Assembly (NCBI GenBank): GCA_030849805.1
Contig: JASANZ010002123.1
Span: forward strand, 1-49,192
Origin: Sergeia podlipaevii
Lineage: Eukaryota > Euglenozoa > Kinetoplastea > Trypanosomatida > Trypanosomatidae
Direction: 5' to 3'
DNA: 49,192 nt
The position numbers and the translations under genes are program-made. Positions 9,625 to 19,050 of the stretch are shown one piece after another. A model generated the notes under the pieces. It saw only the letters and a list, made by a program, of their open reading frames with translations, ran no database searches and was not told where the DNA came from. Every line of letters begins with the position of its first letter. Positions within the stretch are counted from its first letter, which is position 1.

Positions 9625-10851
9625 ACGTTGTAGAAAAAAAAAAAGGAAACAGACACGCAGCAGTTTCTGGAATTTGGTATGCCAGTATCTGCCCTCCCGC
9701 CTTTTTTTTTGTTTGTTGCTTTCTTTGCTAATATGTATGCACCCCGCCCTCACCCGTATTCGATTGGATTCTCGACTGTTTAGGCGCGCCAGCGTTGCAA
9801 TGTTGTGTATATACACGTATGTGTGCGTGTGTGTATGTATATATAGTCAGCTGCGAAACGAATTAATGAAGTAAGAAAGCACGTATCGCCCCTCAAGCAA
9901 AATAAAGGGGTCGACGAATAATAAAAAAGAAAAAAAAGCGTCCAGCGTCAGTTCCTTTCTCCTTTGGCTACCTCTTGCGTATTTATTAGCCTTCCTTTCT
10001 GATACCTCGCTCTGATACGTGACTAATGCTCAAGTACAAGAGACAAAATACGTAGCTCTAAAAAAAAAGGGTCACAATGTGAAAAAGGCAAAATATATTT
10101 ACTAAGCTTTATACTAAGCAACAGACAAACAAAAAACAAAAACAAAAAAACGCTCAAAGTAAAGTTGTATATATAAAGAAGCTCTTAGATAAAGTAAATA
10201 TATATATATATATATCCCACAAGGAAAGAACAAACGTATTCACAATACGCTCACCTGCTTGCAGTTCGCTACCACTAAAGATAACGCGCACTCAAAAGAA
10301 AAAAAAAACTGTAAAAAGAGAAAAAAGAAGAGAGATAGGTATTGTATATATATGCGCTAAAAAAATAATGCCAAAACCAAGTAGCTGGTAAAAAACGTGT
10401 ACGTGTGCTTTTCGAAAAGAAAAGATGTGTATCCCCTCCTTTTTTCAATGCTACTTGTATCTTTTTTTTTACAGTTTGCAGTTGTACGTATTGATTCGGG
10501 TCTTTTTTCCTCCTCTTGAAAGAATACGTACGTGTGTGCTTGAACGTGTCTGGGTAAATAAATATATAGACCTTCCTATTTGAAAGCGCCAAAATCGTAG
10601 TTTGAGGCCTGATAAAAAAACGAATTTTTCTTTTCCTCTAGCCTTCAGAATATATATATATATGTATATGTGTGTGTACCTTACACTTCCTTTTCTAAAA
10701 TATAAAAAAAAATAGCAAGAGGGAAAAAATAGTAGAGAAAAAAGGTATTAAAAAAATTGCACGCGGTGTATCAACTAGCTGCAGCAGCTCACATCCTATC
10801 ATCCCAGTCGGCAGTGATGAAAGCCAGAAAGTACTAACATCTATCCTCAAT

Positions 10852-10876
10852 ACCAAGTCCATGTTGCTGACTTGGT
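10852..10876. other. 8-bp perfect hairpin in the SRP68 downstream region
   Basis: ACCAAGTC (10852-10859) and GACTTGGT (10869-10876) are exact reverse complements around a 9-nt loop. It lies about 200 nt past the SRP68 stop, inside a GC-balanced island, so it would be in the 3' UTR or in an unannotated small RNA. No function can be read from it. Confidence 0.5.
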
Positions 10877-11071
10877 GCGTAATATATGTTGTTGCCTTTT
10901 TCTTCTGTGTGCGGGTGTGTTGCTTTAACTTATATTCACTAAGTCTACCCTCCTCCTCATTTTATGCATTGTCAGAAATTATAGTAGAAAAAAACTTTTT
11001 GGGGGAAAAAAAAGAGGGACAAGGTACTGATTGATATAGATAGAGAGAAAGAGAATTACCTCCTGCTAGTT

Positions 11072-12901
11072 CTAGCTGGATGCCTTGCTTCCCCAGCCCC
11101 ACTTCCAGCCCCACTTCTTGCCCCTTCCCTCCTCTTCCATCTTGTCCCTATGGCCACCGCTGCCTCCGCCTCGTAACGGCACTTCGGTCCTTTCCCGGGC
11201 TCCTACGCTGGTAGCGACGGCTGCAGAACCCTCTGTATCCCCGTCCCTCGGAAAGTCTACATAGACAGAAGCGACATCCACAAAAACTGGCTTGCACGCC
11301 ACCGCCTGGTAGCTTGAAGGAAACTGTGTCACGTTCTGCGCAACAGCTGCCGCACCCTTGGGAGCCTCCGTGAGAAACCGAACTTGCTCCTCCACTACCT
11401 GAGGGGCAGCAGATGAAGAGGACGAAAGCGCCGTCTCAGCAGACATGCGAACGGCTGCACGTTCAGCCTTCTGCCTGAGCTCCTCCGCCTGTAGGCCCTC
11501 AACGCCCTTGAGGGCGCTGATAGCTGCGCGGTAGCACTCCGCAGCAGAGGCCATCATCGATGATGAAGAAGAGGCAGCGGCGCCTGGCCCCCCGCAGACC
11601 CGCCAGCTCTCACCGGTATAAAGCAGACGTCCCGCCAGACTTACTGCCGCCAGCGCCGCCACGTCCTCACGCCCAGACACGCCAGGAAGGAGCTCCACCT
11701 CCCCCACTGCCTCCGCCGCGGCCTCATAGAGCCGCACCACCTCCAGTGGAGAGGCATACTGCGCGGTGCTCAGCTCCGTCTTCTTGTTGCGACCCGTGCT
11801 GCTGCTGCTGCGAAGCGCCTTCTCGGTAGAGTGGAAGCGGCGGCTGTACACTTCAGCCAGAAACAGTGTGCGACGCAGCGTTTCGAGCGTCCCGTAAAAT
11901 AAAAAGTAGTGCACCAGCAGCTGCTGGGTGACCCTCCGCTTGCCCTCTGGCGCCGCGCGTAGCTCCTGTCGAGCGTGGCTGAGGGCATCGTTGTAAGAGT
12001 TAATTCTCCTGTCCATCATGTCAAGCACCTTATTAGAATGGCCCACTGAAACAGGGCTAGGCATTTCCAGCACCTTCGCAACTGCGGCCTCCACTGGTAC
12101 CGCGCGGGCCTCGCGCAGCGCGTCCTTCACCTTGATGCTTGTCACAGGCAGCATGTTGCCGTTCCACTCAAGGGTAGTCATACCGATATCGCCCTGCGTC
12201 CCGTCGCCAGCGCCGCCACCAGTAGCAGCCTGGCCCTTGCGGTTCACGGTCTCTGGTTTGTACATGGACGCTTCCTCGCCGAGCTGCTGCATGCAATACA
12301 CGACACGGTCGTCCAGTTCCGCTACCTTCCCTAGTACTACGGCCCACTGCGTCTCATCACTGCACTCACGTAGTGAAAAGTAGGCGCTGCGAGCCGCCAT
12401 GAAGCTCGACTTGGCAGTCGCGTAGTCTCCGTGAGCGGCAGCTGCCCTACCTGCTGTTTCTGCCTTGTATGCCTCGCACTCCTCCTTCACGCGCGGTGTG
12501 CCCACGGCGGACGCGATGGTATGAAGCTTCTCTGCCCACTTGAGTGCCTTGTTTAGTCTCTTGCGGTACTGGTCACTAGGAGGTACACCTCCCTTTGGTT
12601 TGTTCCCGTTGTTTCCAAACTTTGCTGTCGCCTCACGCACCTCCTGCTGCACCTCTGCAGCCGCCCAGCAGCGCTCTGAGTAAAGAGCCAGTATCATAAG
12701 ATGCCGTGCATCGTTGGCACTGTTCACTGTGATATCCTTGTTGAGGAACTTCTTCTTGTCGTTAGAAAGATTCAGCTGTTGGCGTAGCGTGGCAAGACGA
12801 TTGCTTGTGTATCGGTGATAGCGAGCGTGGTCTTCGGCACGCAAGCCGTGCTGCAGCTGCGTCTCCTTCAGAAATAATGTGAGATCAAGATCTATCGGCA
12901 T
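11072..12901 (-). CDS. SRP68: signal recognition particle subunit SRP68
   Basis: 609 residues, close to other SRP68 proteins. The N-terminal RNA-binding part has the family signature near the start (QHGLRAEDHARYHRYTSNRL, about 17-36), followed by helical TPR-like repeats. A second recognisable segment is FYGTLETLRRTLFLAEVYSR in the middle, and the C-terminus carries the region that in other species binds SRP72. SRP68 binds 7SL RNA with SRP72 and helps SRP target nascent secretory and membrane proteins to the ER. The extreme C-terminus is basic/aromatic (KKWGWKWGWGSK), built from a short exact DNA duplication. ATG at 12899-12901 is the first in frame; the leader back to a plausible acceptor near 13017 is about 115 nt. 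Assignment rests on the N-terminal signature, length and overall helical character. Confidence 0.85.
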   Translation of the reverse strand: MPIDLDLTLFLKETQLQHGLRAEDHARYHRYTSNRLATLRQQLNLSNDKKKFLNKDITVNSANDARHLMILALYSERCWAAAEVQQEVREATAKFGNNGNKPKGGVPPSDQYRKRLNKALKWAEKLHTIASAVGTPRVKEECEAYKAETAGRAAAAHGDYATAKSSFMAARSAYFSLRECSDETQWAVVLGKVAELDDRVVYCMQQLGEEASMYKPETVNRKGQAATGGGAGDGTQGDIGMTTLEWNGNMLPVTSIKVKDALREARAVPVEAAVAKVLEMPSPVSVGHSNKVLDMMDRRINSYNDALSHARQELRAAPEGKRRVTQQLLVHYFLFYGTLETLRRTLFLAEVYSRRFHSTEKALRSSSSTGRNKKTELSTAQYASPLEVVRLYEAAAEAVGEVELLPGVSGREDVAALAAVSLAGRLLYTGESWRVCGGPGAAASSSSSMMASAAECYRAAISALKGVEGLQAEELRQKAERAAVRMSAETALSSSSSAAPQVVEEQVRFLTEAPKGAAAVAQNVTQFPSSYQAVACKPVFVDVASVYVDFPRDGDTEGSAAVATSVGARERTEVPLRGGGSGGHRDKMEEEGRGKKWGWKWGWGSKASS

Positions 12902-13648
12902 TGTATGTCGTGGGCAAGGTGGTGGTGATGATGGTAGAGACCTCCTTCTTTGTATGTCTCACTTTTCTTTTGTTATTATTCGCCGCTGTTGCTGTTGCTG
13001 TTGCTGATAATAACGCTGTGTGTGTAGTAAAAAAAGGGGGGAAGAAAATTATTTTTCTTTCCTCTCTCTCTCCTCAACGCTTTTGATAAATATGGTTGTG
13101 TGAATGCGTGTATTCTCGATATATAAATATATATTGAGAGAGAATGAAGCAGGCAAACGAGCCTTGCGCACGCGTGTAACACTGCTCTCTTCTACAAAAG
13201 GGGGAAAAGGACTTTGTAAAAAAAAAAAAGCGAAGAAGATAAGAAGAATAAAGAATGCCCATGCTACAGGAAATGGCAAGTGGAGTTCGAATAGCTGTAT
13301 CACAGGTGATCGCCATGTTGTGTGACGCCCCATTATGCGCATCTACTCTCGTCATGTAGGCATGCATGCACATTGCCCACCAGAGTGAGCATGAAGCGTT
13401 CAAACAAACAAAAAAAAAATTCGAATAGTTAAAGATAGTAAAATAAGAGTTGCATTGCGTGTCCATACTTCGAAGAAAAAAACAACAGCCCTGAGACATG
13501 TCTCTTTCCTCTCCTATTTCCTTTTTTTTGTCCCCCTAAAGCTAGCAGTTTACTGCATTTGCATGTAGGAAAAGAGAAAGAAAACAAAAAGTCACTCGGT
13601 TCCCATTAATCTTTTCTTTAAAATAAAAATAAAGATTACACGGTGAGC
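12902..13648. other. intergenic between eS19 and SRP68
   Basis: About 0.75 kb with CAG/CAA-type repeats near 12980-13005, a purine/pyrimidine tract near 13020-13080 that fits the SRP68 acceptor, and AT-rich DNA. A better-mixed patch at about 13255-13390 has no coding frame or RNA gene I can support. Confidence 0.55.
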
Positions 13649-14137
13649 CTACTTCTTGCCGGCGAACTTGCGGATCTTGACCTGGAAGGCCAGAGAGTCG
13701 ACAAACTTGCGGCCCTTCTTGGTGATGCGCTGACCCTGCTCCATACCGGGCTCGACGAGGCCGAGCTTGGTGAGGGACTTGCAGGACCAGTGGAGGAGAC
13801 CCTTGGAGGCGCAAACGGTGTGCTCGGGGCGGCTACCGTTGTTCTTCTTGTTAGAGAAGTGCTTGCTCAGACCACCGTAGCCAACGCCGGGGCGGAGGTA
13901 GATGGCGCGGAGAACGGCGGCGGTACGGATGTAGTACCAGTCGAGGTTCTGGGGAGCGCGCTCGCGGCCGTGAGTGGTCTTCATGATCTCAGTGCAGGTG
14001 GGCACGAAGATCTTGCCCTCCTGCTTGAGGTGACGGGCAGCGGTCTTGATCCAGCGCCAGGCGTTGACGTCCTTAAGGGTGGCACCCTTGCGCTTGCCGA
14101 TGCGGCGGATCTTGTTGTTGCCAGCGGTAGCGACCAT
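13649..14137 (-). CDS. RPS19: 40S ribosomal protein eS19 (RPS19)
   Basis: 162 residues, a full-length eS19 (typical length about 145-170). Family blocks are visible: the WRWIKTAARHLKQ helix, the WYYIRTAAVLRAIYLR segment, the GGLSKHFSNKKNNGSRPEH loop and the RITKKGRKFVDSLA C-terminal part. eS19 sits in the head of the small ribosomal subunit and is needed for 18S rRNA maturation. The frame stays open four more codons upstream, but the first of these is TTG. The pyrimidine tract and AG at 14141-14142 leave only 3 nt before the ATG at 14135-14137, so this ATG is the start and the transcript-encoded leader is tiny. The coding sequence shows strong codon bias (GGC, AAG, CTG/CTC) typical of a highly expressed gene. 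Confidence 0.95.
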   Translation of the reverse strand: MVATAGNNKIRRIGKRKGATLKDVNAWRWIKTAARHLKQEGKIFVPTCTEIMKTTHGRERAPQNLDWYYIRTAAVLRAIYLRPGVGYGGLSKHFSNKKNNGSRPEHTVCASKGLLHWSCKSLTKLGLVEPGMEQGQRITKKGRKFVDSLAFQVKIRKFAGKK

Positions 14138-14140
14138 CTT

Positions 14141-14142
14141 CT
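14141..14142 (-). promoter_or_regulatory. putative trans-splice acceptor of eS19
   Basis: The minus strand reads tttgtttgtttcAG followed by AAG and the eS19 ATG. The leader between the acceptor and the start codon would be 3 nt. This fixes the start codon. Confidence 0.65.
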
Positions 14143-14994
14143 GAAACAAACAAAGGCAATCTTCAAAAAAGATTTAAAAGAAGAGAACAGAAGAAGAAAG
14201 GATGTAAACAAGAAAAAAATGAAGAAAAATGTCAGCAACAAAGATGCTCACGCATCATCAGTTCAACAACGTTATACAAAAAAAGAAAAAAAAGACCGTG
14301 ATCTTCCTTTTTTCTCCTAGTAATCATATATATCCTTTTCATTGTATACAAGGAATTTGAATAAAGTAGAAAAGTACAACTTCTTGGAAAAAAAAAGATG
14401 AAGAAAAAGAAAGTGCAACAACGGACGAAGGGAGACTCACTTCTGTAGTAAGTTGCAACTTTTTTTCGTATACGGTGCGCTACTGCCACTGCTCAGTGCA
14501 TTACTCGCAAAAAAAAAAAAAAATAACTCCCTCTCTCTCTCTGATTTCTGCTTTAGTCGTTGTTTTTTGTTGTTCTTAAAAGCAACGGACAAGTCACACT
14601 ATTCTTTCTGCTTCTATGAGAGTGACGGTGGTTCACTGTGACGTATGAAGAAAAAGAGAAAAAAAAAAAAGCATCTGCGCGCACAATCCGCCCCCACATA
14701 ATACTTGAAGTCACGAGATTGAGAGAAAACAAAAAAAGTAGAAACAGTCTTCGCGGTGAGTAATAATATATATATGAGCATGGCACTTCCCCTAACAACA
14801 GTCAGATTACCCGGAGCATTTTGCATCTGCTTCGGAAAATCGTATGGAGGAACATGATATGCGCATGCACTGTTGCCATAACTTTCTCGAGTACTCTGAT
14901 TCTGTCTTTCACGCAAACTCCCTGTCGCAGGCACGCACAGACACACCCATGTACACATCAAGACAGACAGCAGAGCATATGTATACAATAGCAG

Positions 14995-15052
14995 TCACAC
15001 ACACACTCACACACTCACACACGTACGTACACACACACACACACACACACAC
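14995..15052. repeat. (CA)n microsatellite with short interruptions
   Basis: CA dinucleotides interrupted by ACTCAC units and GTAC. A simple intergenic repeat. Confidence 0.9.
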
Positions 15053-15283
15053 TTCATACAACTTTTATATATAGTAAAACTGAAACAAAGGAGAGCAAAA
15101 TATCGCATGTAATTTCGTTCGAAAAATTGACATTTTCTTCGTGGCATATCAGTCTCAACTTTATTTTCAATGCATAACCCTCCTCCCCTCCCCTTTTGAG
15201 TGTGCAATTGTTATTGATTTGTGCTTCCGTTCGCTTACATATTTTCTTTTCTTTAAGCGGCGGCATGTTCTCTTTCAGCATAA

Positions 15284-15322
<39 letters not shown>
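15284..15322. repeat. compound (CA)n(TA)n microsatellite
   Basis: About nine CA units run directly into about eleven TA units. The same CA-to-TA arrangement recurs at 42987-43024. Confidence 0.9.
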
Positions 15323-15323
<1 letters not shown>

Positions 15324-15809
15324 CATTTCATAGCATAAAGATTAAAAAAAAAAAAAAAAGTGAGCAGGTGCTCGTGTTTCTTCTTTGCCGCCGTCTTTTC
15401 CTTCCGCATATCTCTTTTTCTTTCTTTTCCATTTTAAAAAAGCAAGAAGATAGAAGGGGATTGGCATTTATTACATCCTCACAAAAAGATACGAAAAATA
15501 GCATTAATAATAATACAGAGATAGCAGTAGCAATAGCAAAAGCGTAAAAAAAGAACAGCAACGAAAAAATTGAGAAAAAAAAGAGAATATATATATATAT
15601 ATCACAAACTCATATATGCATAGTGCTAACCCCGTATCTGCTTCGGCAAGTGTGCTCCTCTCTTCCCTTCTCTCTTTTTTTTTCTTCACTATCTTCAAAA
15701 GAAATATATATATATAGAAAAGAATGCATAAAGTAGAAGGCAAAGGAAAAACGGAAAGAGAGAAAGATAGCAGCAAAAAGAGGCATGTAAAGAGTGCTAG
15801 TCAGAAAAG

Positions 15810-17903
15810 CTACTTGCTCCCTCTGTGTCCACCCCGATTGTTCGCCGAGTCACTAGAGCCAAAGTAAGCCTCAAGGATAGGGTTCTTAAAGGCGGAGCGC
15901 GGTGGGGGCAGTAGCGAGTCAGACTGACGCTTCGACGGCAGCGACGCACTAGCTGGAATGCCTCCTCCTCCAGCGGGCATTACAGCAGGAAATGTCCCCC
16001 CACCGGCACTGGCCGTGGCGGACCCAGAGGCTCCCACCATTGGAGAAATAGGTTCACAGCACCCTAGCTGAGCTGGGGGAGGCGGTAGCGCACAGGGGGG
16101 CGCGCGGTAGTAGTCAAAGACGTTGAAGTCAAAGTCAAGTGTCGCCTTGCCGCAGCCTGTGACAAAATCGTGCACATCACCGCGCAGAAGCGCAGTCGCG
16201 GCCATGTTACCATTCACTCCGCAATAATTAGGCGCTGAGAAGACTGTCAACACCTTCTCCCCGTGAGACCACTGATATCCAGCCCTTACACATTGGTGAG
16301 CACGCACAACACAGTGCATGTTCACCGACCCCATTGATCGCTTCTTCTCTGGCGCTGCTGATGCACGCGCTGCATCATTGTGAGAAGCGACCTTGTGTAC
16401 CGTGGGAGTGAAATGGTAGTCATAGTTGGCGCTTAGAAAGGCAGCCGTGATGTCCTCCCCAAAGGTAAACCCACACCCACGCACGTTCACGAAGCACCCG
16501 CTTGCTCGTTCAGAAGGATCAGACCACAGCAAGCCATCGATGATTTCATTCTGGTTTGCAATGCCCTTACCGGGACTACCATCCAACTGCTCATCGCTCC
16601 CGGAACCACCAAGGCTGTCCTCACAGCTCTCTGCTGAAGACGAAGATGAACAAGAAACAAAATCGCCATGCACAAAGGTGGCCCCTGAATTCGACATGCA
16701 CTGTGATCCATACGCCTCGCGCTGTATCCGCTGCATGCGAGATATACTGCGTGTGTATGGGCTCAAGCCGCCGTGGGTGCAGAAGCAATAACCCGCTCCA
16801 GTCCGCACCACCGCCGCCAGCGGCAGCCAGCAAAAAACTGTATTGAAGTGAAGCCACGAATTGATGGACGTACCATCTGTCAACTGAGAAGAGCACGCGC
16901 TGCCGCCAAAGCTTAGGGCGGGAAGCTCAAAGTCTGCAGGGAGAGGGACGTCCACGGAGGTTAACTTGGCACGACACTCACTATAGAAACCATACATGCG
17001 GCTTGTCTGTGCCTCCTCATGATTGCCACGGAGAAGAAAAACCTGATTGGGGTACTCCACCTTGAGTGCCAAGAGAAGAAGAATAACCTCAACACTGCGC
17101 GGTCCACGGTCCACGTAATCGCCCAAAAACAGGAACTTAGTGACCCGCTGCTGTTGCTGCTGTTCTTGTGTGAGAGAAGCTCTGCGGTTACTGTTCTTTC
17201 CTCTGCGCTTCCCAGTCTGCTCTTCCTCCTCCTCTGCATCTGCATCTTGTAGCGGCAATGCTGTGGCAACGCTGTGCGTGCATCGAGGTCGTGAACTAGG
17301 GCCGCTATCCTGGTCCTGCCAGCAGCTCGTGTGATTGATGTATTTCCCGGCAAAATCCACTTCTCCCGTCTCCTCCTCTTCCTTCTCAGCGCAATCGAGC
17401 GTATAGCAACGACGATGATGGTGATGATGCTTCCCCTCGTAGTCGCCCACCTTCATTGCGGAGCTACATTGACCTCTTGTCCCATTCCGCGTCCTTCCTC
17501 TCCTAGCATCCATGGCCTCTTTGCAATTGGTGAGTTGGGTCCCCAGTACACTATGTAGCAAGTCATGAAACTGGCCGTGAATGTCACCGACAATAACGAG
17601 ATCCTCCTCCGCACTCACGTCAATACCGAGCACGGGGTCCTCTGCACTGAGAAGTGCGGTGGCATCGACGCAGAGACGCACCACCTCCTCAGGACCATCG
17701 GGTAATACGTAGGCAATGTCAATCGATGTTCCCATTTTTGGATGGAAAAAGCCTTCTAAGAGTCGGGAGATAATGTGAAGATATTTGTGCTGTGCCGGAG
17801 GGATTGCGTTAGGATCATACAAGTAATAGCATGTCGTTGACTCACCACTGCTGTCGTCGTCAGGTGCTCGGGCACTTTCATTCATATGCGATGGAATACT
17901 CAT
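15810..17903 (-). CDS. atypical PPP-family serine/threonine phosphatase
   Basis: 697 residues with every PPP signature: GDIHGQ (106-111), GDYVDRG (261-267), GNHE (293-296), HGG (His377), a LLWSDP block (from about 458), a RAHQ block and SAPNYCG near the C-terminal side. These residues bind the two catalytic metals and phosphate, so the enzyme is probably active. It is far longer than PP1 (about 300-330 aa). About 127 extra residues lie between GDIHGQ and GDYVDRG, including a His run (about 158-162), acidic stretches and a Gln run. Another roughly 50 extra residues lie between HGG and LLWSDP. The C-terminus is Pro/Gly/Ala-rich. The core resembles the PP1/PP2A group, but I cannot assign a subgroup; divergent PPPs are common in kinetoplastids. 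The start ATG (17901-17903) follows an A-rich leader behind a T10 tract. Confidence 0.88.
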   Translation of the reverse strand: MSIPSHMNESARAPDDDSSGESTTCYYLYDPNAIPPAQHKYLHIISRLLEGFFHPKMGTSIDIAYVLPDGPEEVVRLCVDATALLSAEDPVLGIDVSAEEDLVIVGDIHGQFHDLLHSVLGTQLTNCKEAMDARRGRTRNGTRGQCSSAMKVGDYEGKHHHHHRRCYTLDCAEKEEEETGEVDFAGKYINHTSCWQDQDSGPSSRPRCTHSVATALPLQDADAEEEEEQTGKRRGKNSNRRASLTQEQQQQQRVTKFLFLGDYVDRGPRSVEVILLLLALKVEYPNQVFLLRGNHEEAQTSRMYGFYSECRAKLTSVDVPLPADFELPALSFGGSACSSQLTDGTSINSWLHFNTVFCWLPLAAVVRTGAGYCFCTHGGLSPYTRSISRMQRIQREAYGSQCMSNSGATFVHGDFVSCSSSSSAESCEDSLGGSGSDEQLDGSPGKGIANQNEIIDGLLWSDPSERASGCFVNVRGCGFTFGEDITAAFLSANYDYHFTPTVHKVASHNDAARASAAPEKKRSMGSVNMHCVVRAHQCVRAGYQWSHGEKVLTVFSAPNYCGVNGNMAATALLRGDVHDFVTGCGKATLDFDFNVFDYYRAPPCALPPPPAQLGCCEPISPMVGASGSATASAGGGTFPAVMPAGGGGIPASASLPSKRQSDSLLPPPRSAFKNPILEAYFGSSDSANNRGGHRGSK

Positions 17904-19050
17904 ACTTTCCCTTTCAAAAAAAGCAACTTCAAATCAAAAAAAAAAGGAATATATATAAGGAGTAGCAGCACCAAAAAAAAAAAAGTATCTATCTTGTTGT
18001 TGTTTTAAACGCAAAAAAAAATTGATAAAGATATATATAGTAATATATATATATAGTAATATCCTATATTGAACGCAACTTCTCTACAAAAACAAAAAAA
18101 AAAGAGGGGCAAGTAGAAGACTAGCTATATAGCGCGCTCAAAAAGAGGGAAAAGTAATCTTCTTTTGGTAATTGTACGAGAAGAGCCGCTATACGTATGT
18201 GTGTCTGTGTGCGTGGTATCAGAGAAAGAACCACAGGAGACGCGCAAAAAAAAAGGGGAAAAATGTTTCGGAGCGGATCTCTAAGCAACTGAAGAAGAGC
18301 TAAGAAAAGAATACTTAAAAAAAAAGAATAAGAAAAAAGAAGAATAAAACAAAACGGAAAAAAGAACACTCACGCTGCTGTCCAGGAATCTGAGTTTTTT
18401 TTCTTTTTTGAACCGCAAGTTAATGTTTTTTCTTCTTTTTTTAATCTTCAAAAAATGGAATTGTAGAAAAAAAAGGAAGAAAAAAATGAGAAGTAGCCAC
18501 GATATAGATACGCAGCAAGAATCAAGCTCCATGAAGAGAAATCTCCTCCACATATATATATGTAGCAAAGAGAAGAAGAAAGGGTGAAAATGTAAATACC
18601 AAAGCGGTAGCATTGCGTATACACGCATATCATCAGCCTTCATGCTTCTCTTTTCTTTAAAGCGAGAAGGGGAGAGAAAAGATCTTGAAAAGCAATAGAA
18701 ACTTGGCAGGTCAAGAACAGCAAAAAAAAGAAAAAGAAAGAAAATAGATGCCATAATAGGCATATAATATACACGCGTACCGCAATGTTCTACATTACTC
18801 ACTTTCATATATGTATACTTCACTTTTATCAGTCGACGTTTCCTTAACAAAAAACATTTTTTTTTTAGTATGATAGTAAGTATCCTGACGAGAAGAACGG
18901 ACTAGAGGGAGTGTGCCCATCAAGAAACCAGTGAATCGCATAGATGTATCAGGTAACTCTTCATGCGCCGACTCCCTTTGTCGTCTCCTTACAAAGGAAG
19001 TCCATCAGTAGTTGAAGAGAAGAGAAAAAAGAGTATTCAAGCGAGTAGTA
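17904..19050. other. intergenic between the 727-aa protein and the PPP phosphatase
   Basis: About 1.15 kb, AT-rich, with T-rich tracts on the minus strand near 17935-17950 and 17975-17985 that fit the phosphatase acceptor. Open frames (for example on the minus strand at 18281-18850) are Phe/Ser/Leu-rich low complexity and are not supported as genes. Confidence 0.6.

Larger units (their letters stand above)
9593..11071. other. intergenic between SRP68 and carboxypeptidase
   Basis: About 1.5 kb. It holds the carboxypeptidase splice acceptor (AG at 9623-9624), AT-rich DNA with (TA)n near 10198-10214 and 10652-10664, and a more GC-balanced island at about 10758-10880 with a perfect hairpin (listed separately). 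No credible protein gene. Confidence 0.6.
14138..15809. other. intergenic between the PPP phosphatase and eS19
   Basis: About 1.7 kb, AT-rich. It contains (CA)n tracts at 14995-15052 and a compound (CA)n(TA)n at 15284-15322, plus T and A runs. It should include the phosphatase 3' UTR and the eS19 splice signals. Frames on both strands are low-complexity and not convincing. Confidence 0.6.

Noticed and set aside
10818..10870. Possible plus-strand C/D snoRNA (TGATGA then CTGA)
   Set aside because: Antisense to the cluster, with no pairing terminal stem around the boxes; the hairpin there explains the sequence as well.
13280..13300. GAGTTCGAATAG, considered as a tRNA T loop
   Set aside because: Flanking bases do not pair as a T stem, and no cloverleaf can be drawn.
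13643..14320. 225-codon plus-strand open frame
   Set aside because: Antisense to eS19; repetitive Leu/Ala/Gly/Val sequence from biased codons.
18281..18850. 189-codon minus-strand open frame
   Set aside because: Phe/Ser/Leu/Lys low complexity from A/T-rich DNA, with no conserved-looking segment or good acceptor.
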